Assembly: GCF_037975245.1 (NCBI RefSeq)
Contig: NC_092571.1
Coordinates: 11,293,917-11,357,916, forward strand
Source: Apostichopus japonicus
Lineage: Eukaryota > Echinodermata > Holothuroidea > Aspidochirotida > Stichopodidae
Length of the DNA stretch: 64,000 bases
Direction of reading: 5' to 3'
Below the pieces are notes generated by a model, which worked only from the letters and a program-made list of their open reading frames with translations, did no database searches and was not told the DNA's origin. Every line of letters starts with the position of its first letter. Within the stretch, counting starts at the first letter, position 1. Of this stretch, positions 31,944 through 46,900 are shown in pieces. A program made the position numbers and the translations under genes.

Positions 31944-34900
31944 ATGCCTCATAAACTGTCGTTTCGGGTTTTACATGCTACGAGCACGGACAGTGGATAC
32001 AGTACCAAAGAGTTGGAGATTCACAACCCTCTAGTCAAGGGATGGCAGTCTATCAAATTTTGCCCTTACCCTCAAGAAATCATCTTAAAACTTCCCAAAA
32101 AGACAAGGATGAAGAAATTACAGCTCTTAGCTCATCAGTTCCTCATTCGTAAGAGTTTCCTTTTTGGTATTTTCAAAAAGTTTTGCAGATCACACAATTG
32201 TTAAAGGTTTTGGTAATTAATTATGATAGCGCTCATCTTTTGCATATATCCTTACAATAGTAGATGTTAGGGTGAAGCGAAATTTGGTTTACCTAATAAT
32301 CTGTTATTTTCAAGCACTTTTTATGTTGATCTCAAAAAATGTTTCCCAACTAAAATCCAATGGCAGTGCAGTTCATTTGTTATCGATAGTTTCATTTCCA
32401 ATATATGTTGTTGCTGAAGTCAGCTGCTGTGAAATCGTTGTTTTTAGCCTTCATATTTGGGTACCCTTGCTCTCAGATAGAACTGTTAAGAGATAATGCA
32501 AACTACACCTACTGTACATACTGTAGACTCTGCTATTAAGGGCATCGCTTATTTTTTCTGTAAATGTTTGGGAACAATTGAACACAGTCAGAGCAATCAG
32601 GAGTTTCAGATCTTTTGTCCAGGTTTAATCATATTATCATGCTAAACTTTGCACCAATTTGATGAAAGATGAGTTAATACATAATTATTTTGTTTTTCTT
32701 CTTTGTGCTAAACCAAAGCTACCAAAATTGAAGTCTATCTCGGTAGTTACCCCCCAGAACATGTGGTATCTCTCCATGGAACTCGTTACAAACGACTTGG
32801 GTGAGTCTTATTTGCTTTCAATGTCTTTCCTTCTTCTTCGATGATTCCATCTTGAAGTGAGTGAGGGCAGTAGAAAGAAAGCAAAATGAACGAAAAACAT
32901 TGGAGCATTTTGATTTCATTTTTTTGTTATTATCCTTACGTTTTGTTGTTTTTCAGAAATGTAAATAAACTGGCATATACAGTAATTGCTGGTTATATTG
33001 ATATTGTTGAAAGTCATGTGAGTTGTGACTGATGGCCCCACCTTCTTCTCCCCCCCCCCCCCTCCCTTCAAAGAAATTGGATCACAACTGACTGAAGGCT
33101 CAGTAACTCAGTTGATAGAGCACATACTATGTTAAAAAATATCTTGCTCTCTCAAATTTCTTTATAGTATGGTATGGTATATAACACAAACTCATATAAA
33201 TTAGTAACGTACAATAACGTTAAAAACATTGAGTGTGTATTAACTCAAGTCCAACTACTCATTGTATTCTGCACCCTTTATGTACAAAGTTATCTAGTTA
33301 CACCGTAGTTTAGGTGAGAACAACGACACCAGTTTGTATTGTAAACGCATTGATGGTGCTGTTAGGTTTCAGAAAAGGGAGACATGGAGAGCATGTGCTT
33401 ATATTTTGTTCTTTGAGCTCAGTCAATTATAAGTAATTAGTTAAAGGTTTACTTTCAGCTAATAAAATGAAGCAAATTGGTCAAATACCTCGCATCTTGA
33501 TTGCTTGGTCCATCTCACAATTGACTTATTTTCCAGGGTCATATCATCATTCTGATTTTCAAGAAAATAAACTCAGTTGTAGAGTCAATATCAAATAATA
33601 ACAAATTTTACTTTGCACTTTCAACCAAGTGAAGTTGAATAACATGCAATATTTCATACTGTGTATTCGCAACAAATGAACAAGCCATGAAGCTGGGAAT
33701 TTGAGCAAGCTCTGCCTTGTATATTCTGTTTAAATCTCAGCCTTGGTTATCCCTTTAAATGAAAGTGTCAAATATGTCAATGAATGGCCGTTGATGTTGT
33801 TGTGATTTCTGCTGTTTGTTTCCGTAGATACGTCACCATGTCAGACAACGAGAAGACGTCCTTCAAAGCAAGGGAACTCAAGTCTGTTCACATCGATGCT
33901 GTCGGACAGTACCTCAGATTGGTCTTGCATAAGAACTACATCAATAAATTTAATTTATATAACCAGGTGAGTCTACAGTTGCTTTGTAAACTATTTTCGC
34001 AGGTTTTCCAAAGCTTGTGAGCATGCAGTGATAAAGATTTAAAAAGGCATTTTTGTGTTTCATTATTAGTTAAAATGTGCAATATTTTTACTTTCTTTCC
34101 CCAACAATCATTTCTTCTACACAAATTTTTCAAACATTTCCACAATGTTAAATGTAGCAAAACTTAGTGTCAATTCTAATGACCTTGCATTGATTCTTTT
34201 AGATGCAAATGGTATCATTTTATTCTTTTCTCACCAGTAATGTAAGTTGCTGATTGGAATTCATTTCAACCTGTGAGGTTTATGCTGGGCAATTTATAAC
34301 GGTAGTCGGTTAGTCTGAGAGGACCAAATTTTGGGTTTGGATGACCAAAATTAGCTATGGAGGTTGTCCGGCCAATCACCCACTTAGTTACATCAAATTC
34401 AGATTGCCCTGTAACTATGTATCCCAAAATAAGTAAAATGATAAATTAATACCACCCCAAAGATACCAACCTACACATCTATCCTACAGTGTTCATATTG
34501 GTCATTGTTTTATTGCTACATTACTTTGTAGAACCAAATTTGCTGTTGAGACAACCAACATGTTAGGCCTGGTTGTTCAACAACAAACAGAAGAAAAGCT
34601 TACAAATTTGTCCTGTGATTTATTTTAAAGGATTATACTATACCATAGATTAGAATATTGCCTTAACTATAGTACTGTACATGGTATTGGGCAGTAAAGG
34701 AGGCACAAACCAGATGTCACCATTGGTCTATAAGTCACCGACAACAGCGAAAGAGGAAAATCTATAGAAAAAATTATATTTAGATATAACACAGATAAAT
34801 AATGTCCCTTAATTCACACAGAAGACTGAAGACTTGATCAAGTCTAAATATGACATCATCGACCCACATCAGCTTCCCTTTGTTATGTTTTGTCTTTGTA

Positions 34901-37900
34901 TTACAATGGTTGTTTCCTGTAATGGAGATGGATCTTACAAAGGCCAATTTTCGTAAATATAATGCAGCTCTTAACATGACCTTATGATAGCATTTGGTAT
35001 CATTTTCAACATTGGAAACACAGTCTACCCTGAAAATGTGGAGAGGCAAAGTAAGAGAAAGGAAAATATGTCAGATACCTAATGGCGTCCATAACATCAC
35101 AGATTTACAAAATAACAGCTCACAGACACAACTTTAAACTAGAAGCAAGGTTTTATGTAGCTACTTGGAAGATCTGTCCATAACAAATATCTCTGTCATA
35201 TAAGCTAACAATGGCCGGTGGTTAGTTCTGTATCTCCCTAAATTATTGCATCTATGCAATAGACTACTCTGTTGTGGTTTGTTGGTTCATCAAGATCTAT
35301 GCCACAGACTACCCTCTTGTAGTTTGTTGGTTCATCAAGATCTGTCCAACAGACTACTCTGTTGTGGTTTGTTGTTTCATCAGGATCTATGCCACAGACT
35401 ACTATGTTGTGGTTTGTTGTTTCATCAAGATCTATGCCACAGACTACATTGTTTTGGTTTGTTGGTTCATCAAGATCTATGCCACAGACTACATTGTTTT
35501 GGTTTGTTGGTTCATCAGGATCTATGCCACAGACTACTCTGTTTTGTTTGTTGGTTCATCAGGATCTATGCCACAGACTACTCTGTTGTGGTTTGTTGTT
35601 TCATCAAGATCTATGCCACAGACTACATTGTTTTGGTTTGTTGGTTCATCAGGATCTATGCCACAGACTACTCTCTTGTGGTTTGTTGGTTCATCAAGTT
35701 CTATGCCACAGACTACTTTCTTGTTGTTCGTTGGTTCATCAGGATTGGATATACCTGTTTTATTATTATATTAGCACCTTTTTTTTTGTCTGTCAGGTCG
35801 GAGTTATTGCCATTAATGTCCTGGGTGATGAGGTTGATGACGAAGGTAACGTCATCCCGGATGACAAGCAGCAGCGAGTCAACGAACTCATTAATAGATA
35901 CATGCCAAATGGACAGGCCTACCCAGGCGAAGAGGAACCCACAACTCAGAATCCTATTGACCCTTCCGTACTCGGGGCCATGAATAAGTAAGTACTCTCC
36001 TGTCTCCAAAAAAGATTCATTGTCAAAACTTTAAAAATCCACGTGTTCAAAATAAAAGAAACAGTCAAGATGCAAATTTTCTTGCAGTGGTGTAGAAACT
36101 TAAAATAATCAAGTTATTCCATAAATACCTTGTTTGATCATTAGGTATTGGATCTCCAAGTTGACTACTTACTTCGTATATGTTTTTACTTCTTTTCCTT
36201 TATAAATAACTTTGTGCCAGAGTTGATGAGCATTAGCCTGAATTTCATGATGACAAGCCAGGCATAAATTAACATCACTGATTGCTAATAATTTTAAAAG
36301 AAGTCATTATAAAGCATAATTTATTTGGTACACAGCTCAAACAATCAGTTCTGTTCCGAACAAAATGTTTCTGGTATTTTCAGTTTTCTGTCAAATTAAC
36401 ACTGTCCTCTTCAAATTTTACCAATTACTCCTTTTTCCTGGTGAGGTGCAGTTGGTAATAGTTTTTAGTTTATGGTATAAATATCAGGTGCGTATCCAGG
36501 GGGGGGGCGTTGGGGGCGCGCGCCCCCCGGGTAAGAAAAAGAGGAGAGAAAAAAAAGAGAAGAAAAAAGGAAAAAAGAGGGGAAAAAAGAGGAGGAGGAG
36601 AGGAAGGAAGGGAAAAGAAAAAGAAAAAAAGAGAGAAAAAGGAGAAAAGGAGGGAGTAAAAGAAAAACGCGAAGACACCGGGAAGAGAAAGAGGAACAGT
36701 GACATCATTACATTGAAGGGTAGCCAGTGACGGATCAATGATTTCGTAAAAGTGTGACTCACCCTACCCCTTACACCGACAACTCCATTTTTTGACGTTT
36801 CCATTTTCCTCTCTCACTAATGATCTATATATATATACTATATATGGTCTATCATAACGCGTGTGTAGAATTGTGCTATGAAACCAACTGTGGCTGGTCT
36901 CGAACTCGACCGTGTCGTCGGGGAACATGACGCATTTTGGAATGGGGGCGACCGCCCGCCCCCCCCCCCCCCATTCAGCATTTTTTTTAAATGATATCGC
37001 TAAGTAATTTCAAAATAGAAAGTGCTTAGAGGCAACTTACAAGGCCTGGGAAGTGTCATTTCCAGCGATCTGGGAGACATTTTCGGCCAAAATTTTCTTG
37101 TACGCTTCGCGCCAACCTATGGTGGCACTACGCTTAGATAATTTGCCTACAGGCTTCGCCCCTCCCTTGGCAAATTCCTCGCTACGCGCCTGTTCGAATT
37201 TGTAACGCAAACAGCAGATATCACATCATATCAGTGAGCATGAAAATGGCGTTCCAGGATGAAAAGCCTCAAAACTGTCCGACTTGCCTGAAAAAATAAC
37301 CAAAAATGTTCGCGCGCGAAGCGCGTTCAACGTGTTCATGTCAACATCATATAAGCAAGCATCGGTTATTTCATCGCATGCCATCATGTACCGTACGGTC
37401 CGTTAAAATTGCGCAGTACACCGCAGGATGCTAATGTAAACAACGACATGTCTCATGTAGATGTATAAAAAGCATGGAGGTCCAATTATGTCAAAACTCT
37501 CTTTTACATTAGTAATGGCGAATTAGGGGCTTCACCACCGCCGCGCAGTGGCGGAGCGTCCATACGGTCAGGGGGCGAATGCCCCCCCCCCCTGACGGAC
37601 TCAAATGGACTGCTGGCGCCTTTTCAGCTCTGTACCACTTTTTACTTATTCTAGATTATTGACTTTTTTATTGCGCTCTCATCTACTTATTGACATTTGT
37701 CACATTTTGTTGGTGTAATTTGGCGATGACACCTTATTCTTCGTTTATCTGCATATTAGCCAGGCCCGGAAAGGGTCATTTCTGGCGATCTAGGGAGTAT
37801 CTTTACTCAAAAATTTTCTGTACGCTACGCGCCAACCAGTGGTGGCGCTCCGCTTAGATAGTGTCGAAAGCGCCCCTACAGACCATTCTTGCCACTCCTG

Positions 37901-40900
37901 ACCAATACCTCTAGCTCCGCCACTGCCGCCGCGCCTCCTACGCCTATGTGTGTAGTGTTCGGTTTCGGAAATATCTGCTATTTTTTCATTTCCTTCAACC
38001 AAGTTTTATAATAGCCGTTATAAGAGGTTTTAATATTTGCACATCAATAAATTAACTGTGTCTGAATTTTAGAAAATTTCTGACCAACATTCTGCATCAC
38101 ACTTCCCTCTACTCGTGCAATTTTGACCGGTCTGTTAGGGGTTCAAGGAAGTTTTTCTATATTGGCTGTCCATAGATGAAATTTTGTACAACATTATGGG
38201 TATGTTTTGAAGTGAGTTTATTCACGAGAAATGTGAATTTTCAAATTCTGAACAAATATGGGGCTTAAAACCTTGAAAAGTGGGGCTGACGGGTATTGTG
38301 GGCCGCGACCTAGAATCACCTACAAAAGCAAAGACCCACAGGAGATGCGATCAGGTCGAACATAATGTGTGCCGGGTTGACAATCTTCAAAAAGGTTATG
38401 GATGGAAAAAAAAAACTATTAGGAAATACTTGGTTCTCAGGCAAAAAGTTTACATCTGGTTGGTCATTTCAAGCCCGAGAAGTGCCGTTTCCGGTGATCT
38501 GGGGGGGTTTCAAAACAAGAAATTTCTTGTACGCTGCGCGCCAACCGATGGTGGCGCTCCGCTTAGATAGTAATTCGCGCCCCCCGGGTTTGAAAATCCT
38601 GGATACGCGCCTGAATATGGTCATGGTTACAGTCAATATGTGAACATTGTTTTCATCTATTTATATCTGAAATATCATTCATGTTGATTGGATATAATAA
38701 AGGAAGCAAGTTTCAATCTTTTCTAGACATTCACCGAATGAACTGATCAAATAATCTTCAATAAGAAAACTAATGCTGTATGTTCATGCTAATATCATGC
38801 GAAGTTACTTCAGACTTGTAGCTTTTGTGTTAAACACAAAACCGACCAAAGGACAATAAATATTAAGATGCCAGAAGAATTTATCATAAATGGAGTGGGG
38901 AAAAATATGTGATATTTATTATCTTGTTATCTTTTTTAATCCTAAAGCCCAGACTTTATATCACCGATGGATGACCTGGCTTTTGACATGTATCAAGATC
39001 CAGAGGTTGCTCAAATAATCCGGAAATTGGACGTCAGGAAAAATGAAGCTGTTCTTCGTAAGTAGTTTATCTGTTCCATGCTGGTCGACAATTCTGCAGA
39101 TGTTGTGACTTCAAATTTGTGTTGTCAAAAGTGTTTTAACTATTTGTGTTTCAACCAGTTTACTGGTGTTTCCAGACACAGTTTAACAAACTACATAAAC
39201 CAAAAAACCGGCCAACGGAAGCAAATTAACAAATGTTCCAAAGATATTTTGTTCTTTGCATTATTGAAATGAAACACGACTTGGCATTTTTAGTGAACTC
39301 CACTGTGGTTGGGTATTAGCATCATCAAAGTATCAGCAGTATAGGATATCCTTTGTTCTATCAGAGAAAGGTTCCAGGAACTGTTTCTACTGTCAGTACG
39401 AGTGCTTTGGAGCACGATATTAGAGTACAGTATGGAGTGGTACTAGCATGAAAAAATTGTCCCAACTGGCTGTAAAAGTGGCCTTTTAAAACTATGTACT
39501 GTATATATTTGTTTGTTACATAATCGATTTGAAAGGATGATTGATAAATTGGAAAGTAAAAAATAAAATATTTTCCTTTTGAGGCTTTTTATGCTCTTGT
39601 TTTCTCTTTCTATTAAAATCAAATTTCATAAATGTGATTACATGTGGCTTGATTAACAAAATTCAAAGAAATATTCCTTGTCCAACCCAGATTCTCTTGA
39701 ATATAAACTAACTTCAGTGGTGTTGACACTACAAAATATTTCTCTCTCCACAAAGGGTGGAATAAAACAAATTCTCAACCCTTTCATAATAACAACAGCT
39801 TCAGCCCTTATTATTATTATGTGTGCAGTAGGTTAGGCTAGGCACATGTTCTGAGAGAGTGTAGTAAATCGATAGGCTACAGTTAATGTTATGCGGAAAA
39901 TTAAAATGCTTTGACTGTCTGCTGTGACGTTAATGCAATAAACTAACAAGGCAATCACGTTATGTTCAGTATTTATTTAGTTGGATAGGAAATTATGCTG
40001 CAATTGCAACTAATCGTTGTAAATATTTTTTTTAATTTTTAATCCCATCGATCTTATATCTTACAGAGGAGGAATACGACGTTGCCAAAAGATTAAAACA
40101 AGCCATCGTAGATCTACAGAAGGTATTATTTATCTCCTGACATCTTTTATTCCTAAATTAAAATTTTAGTTTCTCTGCTTCCCAGCTTCAAGAACTGATC
40201 ATGGATGCCTTGATATTTCATCTTTCAACTAATCTTGTTAACTGGTATCAGTATAGGAACCATGCTGTATTTACATTCACACATTGAATACTTGCGGAGG
40301 TACAAGAAGATTATATGAACTGCTACAGTTGTGAACCATGTTTTAAAGCTTGTGGAAAACAATATCAGAACTTATAAATGCCAGTTAATATATTCTGGTA
40401 TTAAAAACCATCAGCATTTTGGTAGTTATGTAGCAACATAAATTTACGTTTATAACACCTTCATAGGGTTAGCTAACACTAATCCTAACCCTCAAAAATA
40501 AATATTGGATAAAGGAATGAATTTAAAAAACAGATGTTCATTCATACTTAGTAAAGATTCCTAAATCCTATTGGTCCATTCAGGTCAGCTGACCGTGGTT
40601 ATTCCTGTGACTAACACACGGTAAGATTACGGGGCATCACTTTAATAAATCTTTGGTTATATGTAACCAAAAATGTTTTGTTTTATGATTTTTCCCCCAC
40701 ACAAATGGTAGTGTATGAATGAACATGGTTAATCAACAGTCTAGCGTGCGTTACTCACATGATTAATGCACCCCGGGTGTTAATGCTATCGCTGGATGCA
40801 CTCGGGCTCCGCCCTCGTGCATCGCTTGCATTATCCCCCAATGGTGCATTAATCCTGTGAGTAACGCACGCTAGACCGTTGATTAACCCCTTATTCAACC

Positions 40901-43900
40901 GTCTTGCACTTGTCTGTGATGTCATTATTAGACTTGATTAAGTCTCCAGTCTTTAATAAAGAAGAACCGATAAATGTCCCAAGCTAAATAACTCAGTTGG
41001 TTGAGCAGGGATTTTTTATCATATTAACATCTCTTCTGTGAGGCAAGTCATTTCCTTGTTCTTTCAAGCAAAGTTAGTTTCAATTACCCCCTCCCCCCTC
41101 CCCTTCCACCTTCCTGCATTGAAGAAAGTCCTAATATTGATATAAGTAATAGTTTATGGAAATAATATCAAAACTAAGTAAATTAAATCTACGGAAGCCC
41201 ATAAGGGGCAAGGTTGTTTTTTTTCCTTGAAATTCCGGATTTCAAAAAATAGATTTAGGATTTTAAAAAAAGGATTTCGGATTTCAAGGGGAAAAAAACA
41301 ACCTTGGCCCAAATGGGCTTCTGTATAAATCACATCTCATCTAAGGAAATTGTTTTCATTATATGTCTCTTCTCCGCCCTTCGTCGGGTTTACTAGGTCG
41401 GCGAGAGGATCGGCAGGTTTGAGGTTGAGAAGAGGAGAGCGATTGAAACAGAAGATTATGACTTGGCCAAAGTGAAGAAAATTCAAATGGATGAGTACAG
41501 ATTACAAATCTATAAACAGCTGGAACTCCATGATCTCTTGGAGAGTTCAAAGGTAAATTTGTAACGAAAAATATGTTTTTTAAGAAAATTTCAGTATTAT
41601 TTTGACTTAATATTTGTTACTTTACAAGTCGTAAAAATAAGTTTGATTTGAACGTAAGATGGATGGACTTGCTACAAATTAGTATCGAGTTGACATGATA
41701 TAGATATCGATAACTCAAAGTGAGTATTGACAGGCGCGGCGGAACAGAAAAATTATTGGGGGGGCTAATATGTGGAGACTATCTAAGCGGAGCGCCACCA
41801 TCGGTTGGCGCGGACCGTACAAGAAAATTTTGGGTTTTTCAAACCCCCTAGATGGCCGGAAACGGCACTTACCGAGTGTTTCATGCTGCGAATACCTAGC
41901 CCTAAAACATGGGTCTCAAGCCTGCAATTTCTCAGATTGCACGTAAAAATTTGTAAAAGCATTGTAATTTGTATATTCGATGGTGTTTTAAGAGAGTATA
42001 CTCGACGTGTACTCGCAGAGACGTTTTTGAGTGTAGTAAATTACTACTTGCAATTAAATGCAATAATTACAAGGGCGTCGGAAGCTATTTTTGATTGGTA
42101 CGGCGGTTCAGAATGTGGCCAACTATCATAATTATCAGGGGACGTTTGGTAGGTCAAACTACGCTACGCGCCACCATGGTTGGCGCGTAGCGTAATGGAG
42201 AAAATTTTGAAAATATGCCTCCCAGATTGCAGGAAATGGCACTTCCCGAGCTTGAAAACAAGACCCCTGCCATGCCAGAGTAGTCACATTTAGCCTACTT
42301 GCCGTCATCATTATTGAAAATTATTGAAACATATACCTCCGAGAATTTGTTTTCCCATATTTTAGTCCTACTTTTTTTTTACTTTTTTTTTTGCGTCGTG
42401 AATATTGGTCCGGCGTTCGCCGGACCTGCCCGTACCGGCTCCGACGCCCTGAATTAAATAAATGTCATAAGAAAAAAACAGAAAGCATTTCTTAATGTCA
42501 ACAAATGGGTAATTCCAAAACCATGTGCAGTTGCCAACAAATTTCTATGACCTAGCACTGTCATCATGTCATGAATGCATGTACCCTATACAGTACAGGT
42601 GAAATGCTAATATTGTGTTTTTGTTCGTTTAATAATTGATTGCGTTTAAAAATAAAGCCATGTTCCACGCCTTGCGTGTACTCGTAGTGTAAACGCAAAT
42701 GTTCATGAGTGTAGCGTTTAGCTTATTACCCTCTTATTTAAAACACTAACATTCGATGAGGCATGATACAGACAATCAATTATCATATTTAATTATTACA
42801 CCTATGTAGTATACGTGTGCATCGGACAGATCGACAAGTATGCATTAAAAAAATGGGCAGATGCACGTTTCGGAGCCTTGGTAAATATTGGGGGGGCTTA
42901 TCATGTATTTGCCCCCTCAACTTTTTCATTGGGGGGGCTGAGCCCCCCCAAGCCCCCCCCGGTTCCGCCGCCACTGAGTATTGAAATACTTGTTACATTA
43001 GTATCAAGTTGACAAAGAATAATGTATGTTAAGAGAGTTGTTGACAATTGACAATTCATAATCATGGACGTTAAATATGAATGTAAGAGACTGGCTTCGG
43101 TCAGCTTGCGGTTTGATAAGCCAATGATGGCTTCTTCGAAAGTTCCTGCTTGTAGGAGGATCTAAAAAAGAAAAAATACATATACATGAGAAGTCATGGA
43201 ATGAGGCCAGTGACTGAAGGTTGTTAAAGTAACTTGTTACAAATGGGAGTATCAAATTGACGTAGAAAGTGATAGTTAAGAAGTGAGATGATTTCATCTA
43301 AAAGGCAGAAGGACTTGCTACATACTTGAGAAACCAGAGAATGAGGGGAATGAACTAAAGATGAAAGAGAATTGTTACAAATCAAAGTACAAACCTTTGA
43401 GTTTGTTTTAGATAAGTGACAACTCATGGAATAAGATCATAGAACAAAAACCAGAATGGAGGGCCATCTCATATTCAAATGACTTGTTTTGTTGACTAAA
43501 AACTGCCCTGATTTAACCTTAAGGTGGAAGGACATGTGACTGTACATAACATTAATGTAAGAATCTAAGTTAACATGATATTAACAGTATGTCATCAAAT
43601 GAGATCATGATTAGTAAACAAAGATTGACATATTTTCATCATACTTTTCATACAAGTATCAATTTGACATGATATATATGAAAAGCTATAGAATTAAGGT
43701 GATTTACATAAATTTGGAATGGACTTTTTACAAATCTAAATATTAAGTTGACTTGATACACATGGTGACTTGATATTCATTGTGACTCATGTAATGAAGG
43801 ATGACAGTTTGATGGCCATGTCATTCTCTTTTTGACCTTTTCTGTTGACCTAGCAGTGACCTGATATTTTGATGTGAAGTGGATTTTTTTTACTTGAGGT

Positions 43901-46900
43901 TGATTTCACAATATATGCAAATACCATAAGTTTAATAAAATAAGAAAGGAGGTTTACATTTAAATGGATTTAATTAATAAGTTCTGCATTTTTTTCATTT
44001 TTGTTAAGATGGAGTGAACAGTAAATGATGTAAATGTCATAATCTACATGGTTGGTTGTATTGTGCAAAAATTCCTTTCTATGCATTTTTTTATTTTAGT
44101 TTTTATTCTGGCCTCCAAACGATGTAAGTAGAAAACTAGTAGAAAGATCAATGTTCCCGCTAAAATTAACAAGTTTTCATGATTATAACCTTTCTCCTTA
44201 CAATCTCTTTTTCCGTACTGGTTGAATTCTCTCTAATACAATTTTACCATAATGCACTGAGTGATATTTTTACAAGGTGAAGTTAATGCTCACCAAACAA
44301 TATCAGCCATCAACCTATGAGAGTGCACAAGACACCTCCTCCAATTTAAAAGTAACATCATCACTGAGTTGAATATTAACAACATTCTCTAGAGTTTTTT
44401 GAATTTGCATGAACCTCAGCTATGATATTCACCTCCCTGAACTGCAACGTACATGGTAGTGAAAGTGTTGGGTCAATACCTCCCCTCTGCATCCTCCCCA
44501 ACCCCCTCCCCCTGCATCCCCCAACCCCCTCCCCCTAACTCGTCCTCTTACCCTCTAGCCAAGATATTTACCGTTAACATCCAGTCCTGTTGTGAAATTC
44601 AGGGTGTTAAACCACCAATATACGTGTACAGTTATGTTCCAAAGTAAAGGTTAAGTAGGTGGACTGAGGAGTTATTTAGCTCCTCAAGTGCACGGAAATC
44701 TAATGGATCGCAATCCATAAACTGCACAGGTGTCCCTTCCTTCTTTTAATTTCTTCACTATCTGCAACCATGATCAAGGTATTGTTTGTGTATCAAATGT
44801 TGAGGTTTGAAATACCACGAAATACAGCATTTACACGTCACTAAAGTGTTCCTAAATGTCGCTGAAAAAATTTAAATAATAGTCAAATTTATCGAAAACT
44901 TCAAGCATTTTACTGCCATTCTCTCTCAAACATTCTTTTGTTTTTAAGGATTTAGCATTTGCTTATAGCTGGGACTAATTACTAGATTCAAAATCAATGT
45001 ACTAAATATTGTCAATGCTAATCAAGAGATCAATTTTGATAGATAGGATCTTATCATACTCACGCTTCCCAAATTATCAGTCGTAACTCCAAAAAGTGGG
45101 TCGCCAAACTTGCTCTGAGCTGGGTAGAAGGAAAAACAATTTTTATTACTAAATAAGGTTCATGTTGGTATATGACTGTAAACATCCTCCCTGTCACAGG
45201 CGGATTTGTTTGTCAAATGTTAATAAATATGTCTGTGTTGCTGTTGCATTCAATCAATGTGCATTCAACTCCAACCAAATCAGTCAAATGTGGAATTTAA
45301 TCACCAAAGTAGTAATTATTGTATAGTATCTAACATATTATGTATGATGATTATCCTAGGGAAATCACAACATGAGTCACTAAGGAAAAAGTTTAGGAAT
45401 TAGGATGCTGGCGAGGAGGGGTGGGGGGGGGTGATGGAGGGGTGATCATATTGAAGACCTTGAAGATTGTTCCTTACATACTCTTATACACACTTGTACT
45501 CCTTTCTAACTTAACAGAACATGTTAATGTTTTAGCACTTTCCACATACCTGTGTCTGGTCACCCAATTACTATCCTACTAGCTTTTCATTTTACTAACG
45601 TCTGACAAATTTGAGGAAAAATATGACACAGACGATATAATATGGTAATGCTATACAGTCACATGATTCTGGGTCATGATGTGTAAATTGAAATAAATGT
45701 AACCATAACTTTGTATCAACAGCATGGTCTAATTTCATATGTGAAATCCTACAACTGTTACATTTTAAACACAAAAACAGATTTGAAGCATTCTCAAGCT
45801 TGTAAACTATTTTTTATCCCCCAGAGTGAAAATACTCCATCTGATGTTCCAAAGGAAAGGAGTCCAAGACGTGAAAGGAATCCTGAAGAGCGGTCACCAA
45901 GAAATGCTCGACTTAGAGAAAGAGATACTGTAGATGTTAGTAGTAGAGCAGAGGACAGACCCTTGCCAACTCTTAAAAAGTGATTATTATGATTATTTTT
46001 ATTATTATGTTTATTATGATTATTATGATGATTATTATGATTATTATTACATACCCTTGCCAATTCCTAAAAAGTGATTATGATTATAATTATTATGATT
46101 ATTTTTATAATTATGTTTATTATGATGATTATTATTACTATTATTATCATTATTATTATCATTATCATTACGATTATTACTATGATTATTATTACTATGA
46201 TTATTATTATGAATATCATTATAATTATTACGATTATTATTATGATTAATATTATGAATATTATGATAATTATTATGATTATTATTATGTTTATTAATGG
46301 TACTACTGATTATTTTAATATCATTACATTTAAAAATGTATTTAAATGTCACTTTGAATAGCAGTTGAAAGCTCATTTAATACATTCTAGAATATTGCTA
46401 AATCTAAAGGTATCGATATTACAAAAGTAAACCCATATATTATTAAAGCTGTACAGGTGTGTCCTCACTGTAGTTTATAGCTGCATTCGTTTGGTTGTAC
46501 CTTTGTGTCATATTGATCTAGAATTTGCTTGAGAAGGAGAAGAAATTCATTTCAGCCTTTTGATTGATGTGTACTTCCCACAGTTACCTTGGTATTGTCT
46601 GTGTAAGTCATATCAGATAGATATAGCAGCAGGTTTTGTCTGGCTTCGTACTCTGACACATCTTCAATGCCACGTAGTCATAAAATTGTTGAATATCCAG
46701 CGTAATATCAATTACTTTTCAATCTTTGTGGTGAATTCAGTCATCATAATAGGATAAAACGCGCAAGTTTTCTAAAGAAATTACCCGCCTAAAATTAATA
46801 CTGGAAGTTTAGTCCAGCAGCACTTGTTTCCCGTTTGTTACAACCTTTTGTGGGGTTTTTGTGTTCTTTAATGATAAACTTTGATCCTCTGCCCAGCTCG

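Noticed and set aside
33097-33130. tRNA-like A box (TAACTCAGTTGATAGAGC), also at 40990-41010
   Set aside because: No B box follows at the right distance in either copy. At most these are eroded SINE heads.
35246-35991. Plus-strand frames of 166-245 codons
   Set aside because: They are an intronic 45-bp minisatellite running into CEP104 exon 4. The acceptor at 35796/35797 and the CEP104 frame explain the coding part.
36365-36730. Lys/Arg-rich 121-codon frame
   Set aside because: A purine-only tract inside a transposable element gives a false basic protein.
45980-46376. Frames rich in Ile, Tyr, Asn or His
   Set aside because: Translations of an ATT/ATTATG microsatellite.
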